From the NCBI RefSeq assembly GCF_030053425.1, contig NZ_JASGBI010000002.1, positions 1-64,000 of the forward strand: a DNA stretch of 64,000 nucleotides. The letters run 5' to 3'. The notes beneath the pieces are model-generated. The model ran no database searches. It had not been told where the DNA came from and was given only the letters and a program-made list of their open reading frames with translations. The DNA is from Lysobacter stagni. GTDB lineage: Bacteria > Pseudomonadota > Gammaproteobacteria > Xanthomonadales > Xanthomonadaceae. The translations under genes were made by a program, and so were the position numbers. Below, in pieces: positions 9,637 to 19,234 of the stretch (the stretch's first letter is position 1; each line of letters opens with the position of its first letter).

Positions 9637-11679
9637 ATGTCCTACAGCACACAATCCATCCGCAACGTGGCCCTGGCAGGCCACCCCGGCGCCGGCAAAA
9701 CCACTCTGTTCGAAGCCCTGCTGCAGGCCGGCGGCGCACTCCAGACGGCAGGCAGCATCGAACGCGGCAGCACCGTTTCCGATTTCGATGCCATCGAGAA
9801 GCAGCGCGGCCATTCCATCGACGCGGCCATCGCCTCCATCGACCACGCAGGCATCCACGTCAACCTCATCGATACGCCCGGCTATCCGGATTTCCGCGGC
9901 CCCGCGCTCTCCGCACTAGCCGCCGTGGAAACGGTGCTGGTGGTGGTCGATGCCGCCAGCGGCGTGGAATACGGCACACGCCGGATGATGGAGTACGCGA
10001 AGGGGCGGAATCTCTGCCGCGCCATCGTCATCAACAAGATCGACCACGAAGGCGCCTCCGTCGAAGGCGTGCTCGCCGACGTGCGCGAAGCCTTCGGCGC
10101 CGAATGCCTGCCGCTCAACCTGCCCGCCGATGGCGGCAAGCGCGTGGTCGACTGCCTGCTCAACCCCGGCGGCGACAGCGATCTGGGACCGGTCGCGGAC
10201 TGGCACCAGAAGATCATCGACCAGATCGTCGAGATCAACGAAACGGTGATGGAGCATTACCTGGACCTGGGCGAGGACGGCCTGTCCGGCGAAGAACTTC
10301 ACGACGCCTTCGAGCAATGCCTGCGCGAAGGCCACCTGGTGCCGGTGCTGTTCTGCTCCGCGCGCACGGGCGTGGGCGTTCCGGCCTTGCTGGACGTGGC
10401 CGAGCGCTGGCTTCCCAACCCCGCCGAAGCCAACGCACCGCCGTTCGAGAAGGGCGCGCAACGCCAGCGCATCGAAGCCGTTCCCGACCCGAAGGCGCAC
10501 GTGGTGGCGGACGTGTTCAAGATCGTCAACGACCCCTTCGTCGGCAAGCTCGGCATCTTCCGCGTCTACCAGGGCACGGTGAAGAAGGACACGCAGCTGT
10601 TCGTGGACGACGGCAAGAAACCGTTCAAGGTCGGCCACCTGTTCAAGCTCAAGGGCAAGGACCACATCGAGATCGAGCAGGCCATTCCCGGCGACATCGC
10701 CGCGGTGGCGAAGGTGGACGAACTGCACTTCGACGCGGTGCTGCACGACAGCCACGACGAGGACGAGATCCGCCTGTCGCCGCTGGATTTCCCACGCGCG
10801 ATGTTCGGCCTGGCGGTCGACGCGGCCAGCAAGGGACAGGAACAGAAACTCTCCACGGCGCTGCACAAGCTGGCCGAGGAAGACCCCTGCTTCATCGTCG
10901 AGCACGAGGCGGAAACCAACGAAACCGTCATCCGCGGTCTTTCCGACCTGCACCTGCGCATCAACCTGGAACGTTTGAAAGACCGGTACGGCGTCGAGGT
11001 GACCTCGAGACCGCCGCGCATCGCGTACCGCGAGACCGTCGCCGGGAAGGCCGAGGGCCATCACCGCCACAAGAAGCAGACCGGCGGTGCGGGGCAGTTC
11101 GGTGAAGTCTTCCTGCGCATCGAGCCGCTTCCGCGCGGCGGCGGCTTCGAGTTCGTGGACGAGGTGAAGGGCGGCACCATCCCGGGACAGTTCATGCCCG
11201 CGGTCGAGAAAGGCGTGCGCCAGGTGCTGCGCAGCGGCGCCGTCGCCGGTTACCCCATCCAGGACGTGCGCGTGATCGTCTACGACGGCAAGCACCATCC
11301 GGTGGACAGCAAGGAAGTGGCCTTCGTCTCGGCCGGCAAGAAGGCCTTCCTCGACGCCATCGGCAAGGCGCGCCCGCAGGTGCTTGAACCCATCGTCGAG
11401 CTGGAAGTCAGCGCGCCGGAGCAGCACATGGGCGATGTCAGCGGCGGACTGGCGAGCAAGCGCGCGCGCATCAGCGGCACCGACAGCGTGCGCGGCAACG
11501 AGATACTGGTGAAGGCGCAGGTGCCGCTGTCGGAGCTGGAAGGCTACGCGGCCGAACTCAAGTCGGTCACAGCGGGACGCGGTCGCTATTCGCTGGATTT
11601 CAGCCACTACGAGCCCGTCCCGGCCAACGTGCAGCAGAAGCTGGTGGAGGCCTACAAGCCACATCCCGACGAGGACTGA
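9637..11679 (+). CDS. Elongation factor G-like translational GTPase (FusA2-type paralogue)
   Basis: 680 residues with the five-domain EF-G layout: P-loop GHPGAGKTT at 15-23, DTPGYPDF (G3), NKID (G4), a beta-barrel domain II, and domains III-V with the QTGGAGQFGEV motif of domain IV. The P-loop differs from the canonical EF-G GHxDAGKTT, and switch I is short and diverged, which marks the EF-G-like/FusA2 class whose cellular role is not settled. The canonical fusA normally sits with rpsL/rpsG and tuf, which are absent here. AGGGAGA precedes the chosen ATG by about 8 bases. Confidence 0.85.
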   Translation: MSYSTQSIRNVALAGHPGAGKTTLFEALLQAGGALQTAGSIERGSTVSDFDAIEKQRGHSIDAAIASIDHAGIHVNLIDTPGYPDFRGPALSALAAVETVLVVVDAASGVEYGTRRMMEYAKGRNLCRAIVINKIDHEGASVEGVLADVREAFGAECLPLNLPADGGKRVVDCLLNPGGDSDLGPVADWHQKIIDQIVEINETVMEHYLDLGEDGLSGEELHDAFEQCLREGHLVPVLFCSARTGVGVPALLDVAERWLPNPAEANAPPFEKGAQRQRIEAVPDPKAHVVADVFKIVNDPFVGKLGIFRVYQGTVKKDTQLFVDDGKKPFKVGHLFKLKGKDHIEIEQAIPGDIAAVAKVDELHFDAVLHDSHDEDEIRLSPLDFPRAMFGLAVDAASKGQEQKLSTALHKLAEEDPCFIVEHEAETNETVIRGLSDLHLRINLERLKDRYGVEVTSRPPRIAYRETVAGKAEGHHRHKKQTGGAGQFGEVFLRIEPLPRGGGFEFVDEVKGGTIPGQFMPAVEKGVRQVLRSGAVAGYPIQDVRVIVYDGKHHPVDSKEVAFVSAGKKAFLDAIGKARPQVLEPIVELEVSAPEQHMGDVSGGLASKRARISGTDSVRGNEILVKAQVPLSELEGYAAELKSVTAGRGRYSLDFSHYEPVPANVQQKLVEAYKPHPDED

Positions 11680-11748
11680 GCGCGACAAGGACTGCGCCGC
11701 TTTCACGCGGGGGTCCGCAAGCTGCTTCCAGCCAACCGGGAGCGGCAT

Positions 11749-12975
11749 ATGCGATCGGGTCTGTGGAGCTTCGCCATTGCGCTTTCGTTGACCCTGCTGT
11801 GCGCCACTGCCGGCGCGCAGCAGGCCCCTGGCTCGAGCCGGGGCATTCCCGCCTTCCCGCGCCCGCCCGGCTTCCCGGATCCCGCGTGGCGCGTCACCTA
11901 TTCGAGTGGCGAGGACGCACCGCCGATGATGGTGCGCGTGGGGCCCAACGCATTCGAGCCGCTGTACCGTCGCGCGGGCAACGGATACACGCCGGTGCGC
12001 GCGTCGGGCTACCGCATCGGGATCACCAGTTGCCCGTCGAGGCCGGTGAGTGGCGATCCGCGCACGCGCATGATCGATCTGGCCGCCGCCGAATGGGCTT
12101 ACTTCGGCCTGCCGGTGCTCGATCTGGCGGCGGAACCGTCGGCGATCGTGCCGCGCGTGTCGCAGCCCGACGGCGTGGTCGACATCATCGCGCCTGACCG
12201 CAACGCGTCGATTGGCAGCCGCGTGCTGCGCCAGGCGCCGCGCCTGGGCCTGATGGAAAGCGACGACGCCGTGAGCGGAACCATCGCCGGCTACTGGGCC
12301 GCCACCGGCAGCGAGGAAGCGATGCGCGTGCAGAGCATCGTCAACTTCGGCTGGGACGGCGCCGGTTGGGCGATGCCGTGGTCGGCCGCCTTCATCTCAT
12401 GGCTCGCCTGCGAAGCGGGATTGTCGACGTCGCAGTTCGCGCGCAGCGGGGGCCACATCGACTACGTGCGCGCCGCCGTGCGTGCGCGCGACGGACAGGA
12501 CGGTTCGCAACTGTTCCTCGCCTACGACCTCGGCGAGGCCACGCCGGCAGCGGGCGATCTGCTGTGCACCGCGCGCGCCGACAGCACCTTCGCCTCCATC
12601 GCCGACGTGCGCAACGGCAACAGCGACTCCAACGCGCTGCACTGCGACCTGGTGGTGAAGACCGACCTCGACCGCCGACGCCTGTTCGCCATCGGCGGCA
12701 ACGTCAACCAGGCGGTGACGCTCTCGATCATCGCCACCGATGCGAAGGGCCGACCGCTCACCGACCGGGACATCGTGGGCGCGCATCGCTGGTTCGCGGT
12801 GCTCAAGCCGCGCAGCGGCGGAAAGGTGGCCCACGACCTCGATGGCACGCCCACCGTGCAGACGCTCTACCGGGACTACGCACGCTACGCCGCCAGCCGC
12901 CGTGCGCCACCGCCGATACCGCTGCAGGCCCGCGGCAAGAAATCCAAGCCCGCGGCGAAAGACGCCACGCCCTGA
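11749..12975 (+). CDS. Secreted DUF2272 domain protein
   Basis: 408 residues with a signal peptide ending near AGA at about 23. The central DUF2272 region includes the family signature WSAAFISWLAC (about 206-216) and a later CDLVVKTD stretch. The Cys/His/Asp pattern suggests a papain/NlpC-like fold, so a peptidase or amidase in the periplasm is plausible but unproven. The C-terminus is basic and proline-rich. It follows the EF-G-like gene by 69 bp, with GGGAG before the ATG. Confidence 0.75.
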   Translation: MRSGLWSFAIALSLTLLCATAGAQQAPGSSRGIPAFPRPPGFPDPAWRVTYSSGEDAPPMMVRVGPNAFEPLYRRAGNGYTPVRASGYRIGITSCPSRPVSGDPRTRMIDLAAAEWAYFGLPVLDLAAEPSAIVPRVSQPDGVVDIIAPDRNASIGSRVLRQAPRLGLMESDDAVSGTIAGYWAATGSEEAMRVQSIVNFGWDGAGWAMPWSAAFISWLACEAGLSTSQFARSGGHIDYVRAAVRARDGQDGSQLFLAYDLGEATPAAGDLLCTARADSTFASIADVRNGNSDSNALHCDLVVKTDLDRRRLFAIGGNVNQAVTLSIIATDAKGRPLTDRDIVGAHRWFAVLKPRSGGKVAHDLDGTPTVQTLYRDYARYAASRRAPPPIPLQARGKKSKPAAKDATP

Positions 12976-13056
12976 TGGAACGGTGCATCGCGCGTGATCC
13001 CGCCTGCATTGCCGGCGGTCCGCGTAGCCTATGCAACCCTCACGTATCCGCGCGCC

Positions 13057-13692
13057 ATGTCCCTGTTCGACACGCAGACGCTGCTCGCCTACCTCACCGC
13101 GGCCGTGGTGCTGGTGATCCTGCCCGGGCCCGGCACGGCGTGGATCGTCGCGCAGAGCCTTGGCGGTGGCGTGCGGCGCGGGCTGCAGGCGGGCCTCGGG
13201 CTGGAGACGGCGACGCTGCTGCATGCGCTCGCGGCAGGCTTCGGGCTGTCGGCGGTGCTGGCGACCTCGGCCCTGGCCTTCGAGGCCATCAAGTACCTCG
13301 GCGCGGCCTATCTGGTGTGGCTGGGCATCAAGGCCTGGCGCGGTGGCGACACGCCCGCGGAATCGACGACACCGGCGCCGACGACCGGGCGCGGCGTTTA
13401 CCTGCGATCGGTGGTGACCGGCGTGCTGAACCCCAAGGTCGCGCTGTTCTTCCTCGCCTTCCTGCCGCAGTTCGTTCACCCCGAACGCGGCTGGGTGTGG
13501 CTGCAGTTCCTGCTGCTGGGCGCGCTGCTGGCGATGGTGGGCCTGTGCAATGACGTGCTGCTGAGTTTCGCGGCGGGCCGATTCGGGCGGCGCGCGATGG
13601 ACCGCGGCCGCGCCAATCCCTGGATGCAGCGCGCGACCGGCACGCTGTTCATCGGCCTGGGGCTGCGGCTGGCGTTCCAGCAGCGCGCGTGA
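13057..13692 (+). CDS. LysE family amino-acid exporter
   Basis: 211 residues with about six transmembrane segments and the LysE/RhtB signature near the N-terminus (VILPGPGTAWIVAQSLGGG at 20-38). The NPKVALFFLAFLPQF motif lies near 140-155. These inner-membrane proteins export amino acids such as homoserine, threonine or leucine; the substrate here is unknown. The ATG at 13057 gives the usual family length; an earlier GTG at 12994 would add a non-membrane leader. Confidence 0.87.
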   Translation: MSLFDTQTLLAYLTAAVVLVILPGPGTAWIVAQSLGGGVRRGLQAGLGLETATLLHALAAGFGLSAVLATSALAFEAIKYLGAAYLVWLGIKAWRGGDTPAESTTPAPTTGRGVYLRSVVTGVLNPKVALFFLAFLPQFVHPERGWVWLQFLLLGALLAMVGLCNDVLLSFAAGRFGRRAMDRGRANPWMQRATGTLFIGLGLRLAFQQRA

Positions 13693-13863
13693 GGCGAGGC
13701 CCCGGCCGCTGGTCGGGCCACGACCTTCGCGGGTGCGACCGGGGGGTAGCATCGGTCTTGCCGGCCGCGTCCCTGCGATGAACTCTGGCGCGGCGAAGGA
13801 CGAAGGGTCCTGTTCTTGTTCGTGCGGCGCGGGTATCGTCCCGGCAAACCCGTGGAGTCCCGG

Positions 13864-14433
13864 ATGTACCCGCGCCGCTTTTACCGAATCCTCATCGCCG
13901 CCGTCCTTGGCCTGTCCCTCGCCGCCTGTTCGACCCTCAACGGTCTGGGCGCTCTGCTCGGCAACGAAGTCCGCTTCACGCCGATGCAGCTGCAGGGCTC
14001 GCTGGACCGCAACTTTCCCAAGCATTACGACAAGCTCGGCGGCCTCGTCTCGATGACGCTGCTGAACCCGCGCCTGTCGATCCCGCAGGGCTCCGACCGC
14101 CTGCGCCTGGACTTCGACGTCGGCCTGGGCGCGCTCGGCAGCGACAGCAGCCGGCCGTCGGGCCATTTCGCCCTGACCAGCGCGCTGCGCTTCGACACGG
14201 GCACGCGCGGGCTGCATCTGAAGGAGCCGCGCATCGAGGAAGTGAACGTGCCCGGCCTGGGCGGTGCGATGAACGCCAGTTCGCGCGCCCTGCTCAACTC
14301 GTGGCTGAGCGAGTACGCGCGCGAGGAGCCGGTGTACCGCTTCGACAACAGCCTGCTCGACAAGCTCGGTTCGCGCCGCATCGGCAGCACCGTCATCGAG
14401 CAGGGCATGGTGGTGGTGCAGCTGGATCAATGA
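13864..14433 (+). CDS. DUF1439 outer-membrane lipoprotein
   Basis: 189 residues. A lipobox (LSLAAC, Cys22) marks it as a lipoprotein; Ser at the next position predicts outer-membrane sorting. The rest fits the DUF1439 family (YceB-like), a tubular lipid-binding fold, with repeated beta-strand patterns such as RFTPMQLQGSLDRNFP. GGAG lies 8 bases before the ATG. Its stop overlaps the next gene's ATG (ATGA), so the two lipoproteins are coupled. Confidence 0.8.
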   Translation: MYPRRFYRILIAAVLGLSLAACSTLNGLGALLGNEVRFTPMQLQGSLDRNFPKHYDKLGGLVSMTLLNPRLSIPQGSDRLRLDFDVGLGALGSDSSRPSGHFALTSALRFDTGTRGLHLKEPRIEEVNVPGLGGAMNASSRALLNSWLSEYAREEPVYRFDNSLLDKLGSRRIGSTVIEQGMVVVQLDQ

Positions 14434-15134
14434 GCATGACGAAGTCGATGCACCTTGCCGCCGCGCTGGCGCTGTGCGCCCTGCTGGGCGCGTGCGGCGA
14501 CAAGGCCGCCAGCGGCGGCCCGGCCAGCGCCGGCGACACCGAAACGTTGCCGGCGCCGGAGAACGATGGCGGCAGCGTCACCGGCATGCCCGACAAGCCC
14601 GGCCCGGGGCAGATCGGGCCGCCCCCCGTCGCGACCGGTACGGTGGCGCTGGACGAAGAAGGCAACCCGATCCTCCCGGACGCTTCCGCGGTCGATCCCG
14701 CGTCCGCGCCCGCCGATGCTGCGAACGGCACCGATGCACCTGCACCGGATGCGGCGACCGAACCCACCGTGCAGGACGCCGTGGCGGTCGTGCGCGACTA
14801 CTACGCCGCGATCAACCGCCGGGATTTCGCGCGAGCGTATGCGCTGTGGTCCGACGGCGGCCGCGCGAGCGGGCAGAGCGCACAGCAGTTCGCCGGCGGG
14901 TTTGACGACACGCAGGGCGTGTCGGTCGAGATCATGGCGCCAGGACAGGTGGATGCCGCTGCGGGCTCGCGCTATGTGGAAGTGCCGGTCGCACTGACGA
15001 CCACGCACACCGACGGTCGCCAGCAACGCTTCGTCGGTGCCTACACGCTGCGCCGCGCCGTGGTGGATGGGGCGACGGCAGAACAGCGCGCCTGGCGCAT
15101 CGGCTCGGCGGACCTGCGCGAAGTCGCGCCATGA
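14430..15134 (+). CDS. Putative lipoprotein with Pro/Asp-rich linker
   Basis: 234 residues. The lipobox LLGAC puts the acylated Cys at 22. A long low-complexity linker rich in Gly, Pro, Asp and Ala (about 25-110) is followed by a compact domain from about 112 (VQDAVAVVRDYYAAINRRDFARAYALW) that resembles NTF2/SnoaL-like alpha-beta domains. Function unknown. The start overlaps the DUF1439 stop by 4 nt, and the end overlaps the PIN gene by 4 nt. Confidence 0.72.
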   Translation: MSMTKSMHLAAALALCALLGACGDKAASGGPASAGDTETLPAPENDGGSVTGMPDKPGPGQIGPPPVATGTVALDEEGNPILPDASAVDPASAPADAANGTDAPAPDAATEPTVQDAVAVVRDYYAAINRRDFARAYALWSDGGRASGQSAQQFAGGFDDTQGVSVEIMAPGQVDAAAGSRYVEVPVALTTTHTDGRQQRFVGAYTLRRAVVDGATAEQRAWRIGSADLREVAP

Positions 15135-15598
15135 CCGCGCCCGCGCCGCGGCCCTCGGGGCCGCCGCGCATCGCGCTGGACACCAACGTCTGCCTCGACC
15201 TGTTCGTGTTTCGCGACCCCGTCGTGGCGACGCTGCGCGAGGCGCTGGATTCCGGCGCGGTCGCCGGCGTAACGGACGACGCTTGCCGCGAGGAGTGGCT
15301 GCGCGTGCTGGCCTACCCGGCGCTGCGTCTGGACGAAGCCGAGCAGGCCCGACACGCCCACGCGTACGACACGGCTCTGCGATGCATCGCGATGGCGCCT
15401 GTTCCGCATCCCCTGCCCCGGTGCGCCGATCCGGACGACCAGAAGTTCCTGGAACTCGCGGCGCGCTGCGAAGCGCATTGGCTGCTCAGCCGCGACGATG
15501 CGCTGCTGAAACTGGCGCGGAGGATGCAGCGCGAGGAATGGTTCGCGATCCTGTCGCCGGCGCAGTGGATTGCGCAGTGGGCTTCCCGCACTGCGTGA
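15131..15598 (+). CDS. PIN domain protein (COG1569-type putative toxin)
   Basis: 155 residues with the PIN nuclease acidic set: D17 in IALDTNVCLDLF, E54/E55 in CREEW, D100-D103 in CADPDDQKFLEL, and D122/D123 in LLSRDDALLKL. PIN domains of this class are metal-dependent RNases, often toxin halves of toxin-antitoxin pairs. No small antitoxin-like gene is adjacent. Instead the gene is translationally coupled (ATGA) to a lipoprotein gene, so it may be a housekeeping or orphan PIN protein. Confidence 0.8.
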   Translation: MTAPAPRPSGPPRIALDTNVCLDLFVFRDPVVATLREALDSGAVAGVTDDACREEWLRVLAYPALRLDEAEQARHAHAYDTALRCIAMAPVPHPLPRCADPDDQKFLELAARCEAHWLLSRDDALLKLARRMQREEWFAILSPAQWIAQWASRTA

Positions 15599-15650
15599 AC
15601 GATCATGCGCGTTGCCGGATCCGGCGATCTGGCCCGTCGTGACGTCTCCG

Positions 15651-15695
15651 CCCCCTCACCCCAAGCCCTCTCCCGTGGGGAGAGGGGCTTGATGC
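15651..15695. repeat. Dispersed palindromic intergenic repeat (copy 1)
   Basis: A C-rich palindrome: CCCTCTCCC (15666-15674), a 3-base loop, and GGGAGAGGG (15678-15686), preceded by CACCCCAAG. The same unit in the opposite orientation lies at 51446-51485. It sits between convergent genes and could also end transcription. These elements are usually non-coding repeats scattered in Xanthomonadaceae genomes. Confidence 0.7.
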
Positions 15696-15699
15696 CTGA

Positions 15700-17925
15700 T
15701 CACAGCTCGAGCCGGTAGCTCAACTTCACCAGCAGCTGTTCGTCGTCGCGCAGCTCCAGGCTGTCGCGCAGCGCACGGTCGGCGCCCTGGCCGAACGGCT
15801 GCTGGTCGAATCCACCGCGGCCGTACACCACGTACAGGTACGACAACGGTGCGAGCTCGTAGCGGTAGCGGATCTGGAAGCCCAGGTTGCTCACGCTGAA
15901 ATCGTCCACCGCGTCGGCGGTGGGAATCGACGCACCACTTTGCGCAACGCGATACGCCTGTTCGAGATCCGCGTTCAGGCCGATCGCCTGCAGCTTCACG
16001 CGCAGTTCCTGCTTGTTGGTGATGGTCCAGTCCATGCCTGCATCGAGCTGCACGCGCTCCTCGTCGAACTCGCCGATGAGGTTGTCCTGCTGCCACACCA
16101 GCCAGCTGGGGATGCGTTCGTAGTAACCGCCCAGGTACACGCTGAAGGCGTCGCTGATGAAGTACGTGGGCTGCACGCGCAGGTCGTAGCCGATCTTGTC
16201 GTTGCCGGCCAGGCCACCACTGAACAGGTCCGCTTCGAACTCCCAGGCCCAGTCGCCCTTGCGCGGCCGGTTGAACTCGAAGTAGGCATTGAAGTTCGGC
16301 GGCTTGTCGACCAGGCCGTTTCCACGGGTGATCAGGTCATCGATGCCGGCACTGTTGATGTTGATCTGCGCGTACTCGTAGCTGCCGTTGCGCAGGTTGC
16401 CCTCGCGACTGATGCGCAGCTGGCGCTGCAGGCGATCGCCGTGGTCGTTGTCGGTACCACTGATGCGGCCGCGCCAGTCCTTGGAGGAATAGCGCGAGGT
16501 TTCCGGCAGGTCGGTGAAGCGGCGCAGCACTTCGTAGTTGAGGTAGTTGGTGCTGTTGCGCTGCAGGTAGCCGAAGTCGTTGATCTCCAGCTCGTTGCCG
16601 AAATGCATCGCGAGCCAGCGCTGGCGCCAGCCGTGGTCCATTTCGTAGTTCACCCACATGGTCGCGCCGGTGTCGTCGGTGGTGCGGCCGGATTCGTCGA
16701 CCTGGCTGCCGATCAGGCGGGTCTGCACGTTCCAACGCTGGGTTGGGCGCCAGTTGTGGTCCACGCCCAGTACGGTGGCGTCGCGGTCGAGGAACGGGCG
16801 ATCCACATGGGTCACCATCGCGCCCAGGTTCTGCTTGTCCAGGTCGCGCACCACGCGCAGCGCGCCGAACGTGCGGCCGACCTCGTCGGCTTCGTCGGCA
16901 GCGAACACGCCGTACTTGGTGCCACCCACGCTGCCGTTGAGCTTCACCGCCGCGGTGATGTCGCCGGCGCCGTTGCCGTCGTCGGCGGGACCGCCCACGC
17001 GGCGCGTGTACAGCAGCTGGCTGTAGTCCGACGGCGTGGTGAATTCGAAGATGCCCTGGTTTTCGGTGAAGAACGGGCGCTTGTCGCTGATGAAGATCTC
17101 GGTGGCGTCGAAGTTGACGACCAGGTCGTCGCTCTCCACCTGGCCGAAGTCCGGATTGAGCGTGGCCGACAGCTGGAACTGGCCGTTGGGTTTCCAGAAC
17201 AGGTCGACGCCGCCATCGAAATCACTGGAGTGGTTGACGTTGTCGTACAGGCCGGAGACGTACGGCGTGACCGCCAGCAGCGACTGGCTGTACTGCGCCA
17301 TCTCCACCGGCGCGAAGTCGGACAGGAACCGCGAACGCTGGAAACTGGCACCCGGCCAGGCCGAGCGCTCGCCGGTGGAGCCGATCACGCGGTCCAGGTA
17401 GATCTTGACCGTGCGCATGCCGTTGTCGCCCTGGCGCATCGGCGCGATGTACCAGGGGATCAACATTTCGACGTACCAGTTCTGCTCGTCCTCGCTGACG
17501 GCGTGGCGCCAGTTGCCGTCCCAGTCGTCGTTGAACTGGCTTTCGTTGGTGATGACCGCGTCGGCGATGCCATCAGTGGACGACACGGTGAAGTTGTAGC
17601 CGGTGCGCCCGTCGCCGTCGTAATCGATCATCAGGTTGACGCGGTCCACCTGTTCTTCGAAGTCGCGCTGCACGCGCTGGCGCGTGCGCGGCACGCTGGC
17701 CGGCTGCTCGTTGCGGAAGGCGATGGCCAGGCCCTCGGGCGTGGCGAGGATCCAGGCTTCGGTCGGCAACGAGGCCGGATCCAGCGACAGCGGCTGTACC
17801 TTGCGGAAGTCGGTGATGTGGCGCGCCCCCTGCCATTCGGCCGGATCGACGCGGCCATCGACCTCCACGGCGTAAGCGGGGGCGGACAGGGCGGCCAGGA
17901 TGGCCAAGGTCAACGGAACGCGCAT
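15700..17925 (-). CDS. DUF5916 outer-membrane protein with family 9 carbohydrate-binding-like domain
   Basis: 741 residues. The signal peptide ends near AYA (about 20). An N-terminal domain (about 21-210) fits the CBM9-like fold: VDGRVDPAEWQGA, WILATPEGLAIAF and NLMIDYDGDGRTGYNF. The remaining ~520 residues are the DUF5916 beta-strand-rich region, with FISDKRPFFTENQGIF and many alternating aromatic strands, and end in a C-terminal LVKLSYRLEL strand suited to outer-membrane insertion. A surface carbohydrate-binding or transport role is plausible but undetermined. The ATG at 17925 places the signal peptide first; a GTG at 17988 is an alternative. Confidence 0.82.
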   Translation of the reverse strand: MRVPLTLAILAALSAPAYAVEVDGRVDPAEWQGARHITDFRKVQPLSLDPASLPTEAWILATPEGLAIAFRNEQPASVPRTRQRVQRDFEEQVDRVNLMIDYDGDGRTGYNFTVSSTDGIADAVITNESQFNDDWDGNWRHAVSEDEQNWYVEMLIPWYIAPMRQGDNGMRTVKIYLDRVIGSTGERSAWPGASFQRSRFLSDFAPVEMAQYSQSLLAVTPYVSGLYDNVNHSSDFDGGVDLFWKPNGQFQLSATLNPDFGQVESDDLVVNFDATEIFISDKRPFFTENQGIFEFTTPSDYSQLLYTRRVGGPADDGNGAGDITAAVKLNGSVGGTKYGVFAADEADEVGRTFGALRVVRDLDKQNLGAMVTHVDRPFLDRDATVLGVDHNWRPTQRWNVQTRLIGSQVDESGRTTDDTGATMWVNYEMDHGWRQRWLAMHFGNELEINDFGYLQRNSTNYLNYEVLRRFTDLPETSRYSSKDWRGRISGTDNDHGDRLQRQLRISREGNLRNGSYEYAQININSAGIDDLITRGNGLVDKPPNFNAYFEFNRPRKGDWAWEFEADLFSGGLAGNDKIGYDLRVQPTYFISDAFSVYLGGYYERIPSWLVWQQDNLIGEFDEERVQLDAGMDWTITNKQELRVKLQAIGLNADLEQAYRVAQSGASIPTADAVDDFSVSNLGFQIRYRYELAPLSYLYVVYGRGGFDQQPFGQGADRALRDSLELRDDEQLLVKLSYRLEL

Positions 17926-18120
17926 GCGGGCGGAGGATCTCGTCAGGCCATGGTCGCCGGCACGAGCGTCGTGGGTGCGCGTCTTCACGCAGTTCCGGCG
18001 GTCCGTGCAGGTGTTTCAGCGTCGAAGCTGGCCCGGGAACGAAGCACCCCGGGCGACGCGCAGCCTAGTCGCCCCGGGCGCGTGGCCGAACTGGCGGAAG
18101 TCATGGCAACCCTTTCGTAC

Positions 18121-18143
18121 CCACCTGCATCGAAGGCAGGTGG
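18121..18143 (-). terminator. Possible weak terminator after bdhA
   Basis: An 8-bp inverted repeat (18121-18128 with 18136-18143) lies 17 bp past the bdhA stop on the minus strand. It has no clear T-run after it, so termination is uncertain. Confidence 0.35.
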
Positions 18144-18159
18144 CAGGGTATGCCCGTGG

Positions 18160-18978
18160 CTACTGCATGTGCCAGCCGTGGCTGACGACGAAGCTCTGCC
18201 CCGTGAATGCGGCCGTGGGGAATTCCGCAAGGAAGCGCACCGTGCGGGCCACGTCCTCCACCGTGGTGAAGATGCCGTCCACCGTGTTGCCCAGCATGAC
18301 GCGGCTGACGACCTCGTCCTCGCTGATGCCCAATTCCTTCGCCTGCTCCGGGATCTGCTTGTCCACCAGCGGCGTGCGCACGAAGCCGGGGCACACGACA
18401 TGGCTGCGCACGCCATGCTTCGCCCCCTCCTTCGCCAGCGTGCGCGACAGCCCCAGCAGGCCGTGCTTGGCGGTGACGTAGGCGGACTTGAGCGGCGAGG
18501 CCAGGTGCGAGTGCACCGAACCCATGTAGATGACCGTGCCGCCGCGGCTCTTGCCGTCCGCGCCTTGCCCGTACATGTGCGGCAGGACGGCCTTGGTGGT
18601 GAGGAATGCGCCGTCCAGGTGGATGGCCAGCATCTTCTTCCAGTCGGCATAGGCGAACTGCTCGATCGGGTTGACGATCTGGATGCCCGCGTTCGACACC
18701 AGGATGTCCACGCCGCCGAAGCGCTCTGCCGCGAGCGCGACGCCCGCCTGGACCGCGCCTTCGTCCGTGACGTCCATCGCCACGCCCAGCGCGCGTGCGC
18801 CGATGCCCTCGATCTCCGTCGCCACCGCCTGTGCGCCCTGGGCATTCAGGTCGGCGATGACCACCGCCGCGCCGGCGCGCGCGAGTTCGAAGGCGATCTC
18901 CTTGCCGATGCCGCTGGCGGCGCCAGTGACGAGGGCGACCTTGCCTTCAAGCGGACGTGGGCTGGACGGCGTGCTCAT
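18160..18978 (-). CDS. bdhA: 3-hydroxybutyrate dehydrogenase (SDR family)
   Basis: 272 residues with the SDR NAD-binding motif TGAASGIG (18-25), the NAG motif in VSNAGIQ, and the catalytic Ser154, Tyr167 and Lys171 (YxxxK in AYVTAKHG). The [20 protein letters not shown] block and the C-terminal [10 protein letters not shown] are typical of NAD-dependent 3-hydroxybutyrate dehydrogenases, which oxidise 3-hydroxybutyrate to acetoacetate in the cytoplasm. The ATG at 18978 is preceded by GGGAG. No PHB genes are adjacent, so the exact substrate is inferred from the family. Confidence 0.87.
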   Translation of the reverse strand: MSTPSSPRPLEGKVALVTGAASGIGKEIAFELARAGAAVVIADLNAQGAQAVATEIEGIGARALGVAMDVTDEGAVQAGVALAAERFGGVDILVSNAGIQIVNPIEQFAYADWKKMLAIHLDGAFLTTKAVLPHMYGQGADGKSRGGTVIYMGSVHSHLASPLKSAYVTAKHGLLGLSRTLAKEGAKHGVRSHVVCPGFVRTPLVDKQIPEQAKELGISEDEVVSRVMLGNTVDGIFTTVEDVARTVRFLAEFPTAAFTGQSFVVSHGWHMQ

Positions 18979-19085
18979 GCGTGACTCCCGATGCTTGGAC
19001 TGGACACGCCTGCCGGCGCGCATGGGCGCAGTCTGGCGGCGCCTCTGTGACACCGCCATTGCCCGATGGTACGGGTTGGAGATGT

Positions 19086-19229
19086 CCGTCTGCCTCTTCC
19101 CTTCTCCCCTTGTGGGAGAAGGTGGCGCAAAGCGCCGGAAGAGGGGAGCGCGCGAAGCGCGCCAGCGCCCTACCCTCTCCCTGGCCGCCGATGGCGGCCT
19201 GTCCCTCTCCCGCAAGGGGAGAGGGGAAC
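19086..19229. repeat. Compound palindromic intergenic repeat (copy 2)
   Basis: Two related palindromes: CCTTCTCCC (19100-19108) with GGGAGAAGG (19114-19122), and CCCTCTCCC (19203-19211) with GGGAGAGGG (19217-19225). Between them are further short stems rich in GCGC. It belongs to the same repeat family as 15651-15695 and 51446-51485. It ends 6 bp before the stop of the SET-domain gene and may terminate it. Confidence 0.65.
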
Positions 19230-19234
19230 GGGCT

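Noticed and set aside
15940..18984. 1014-codon open frame on the plus strand
   Set aside because: Lies opposite the real DUF5916 and bdhA genes; composition is biased (Val/Ala/Arg/His) with no domain pattern.
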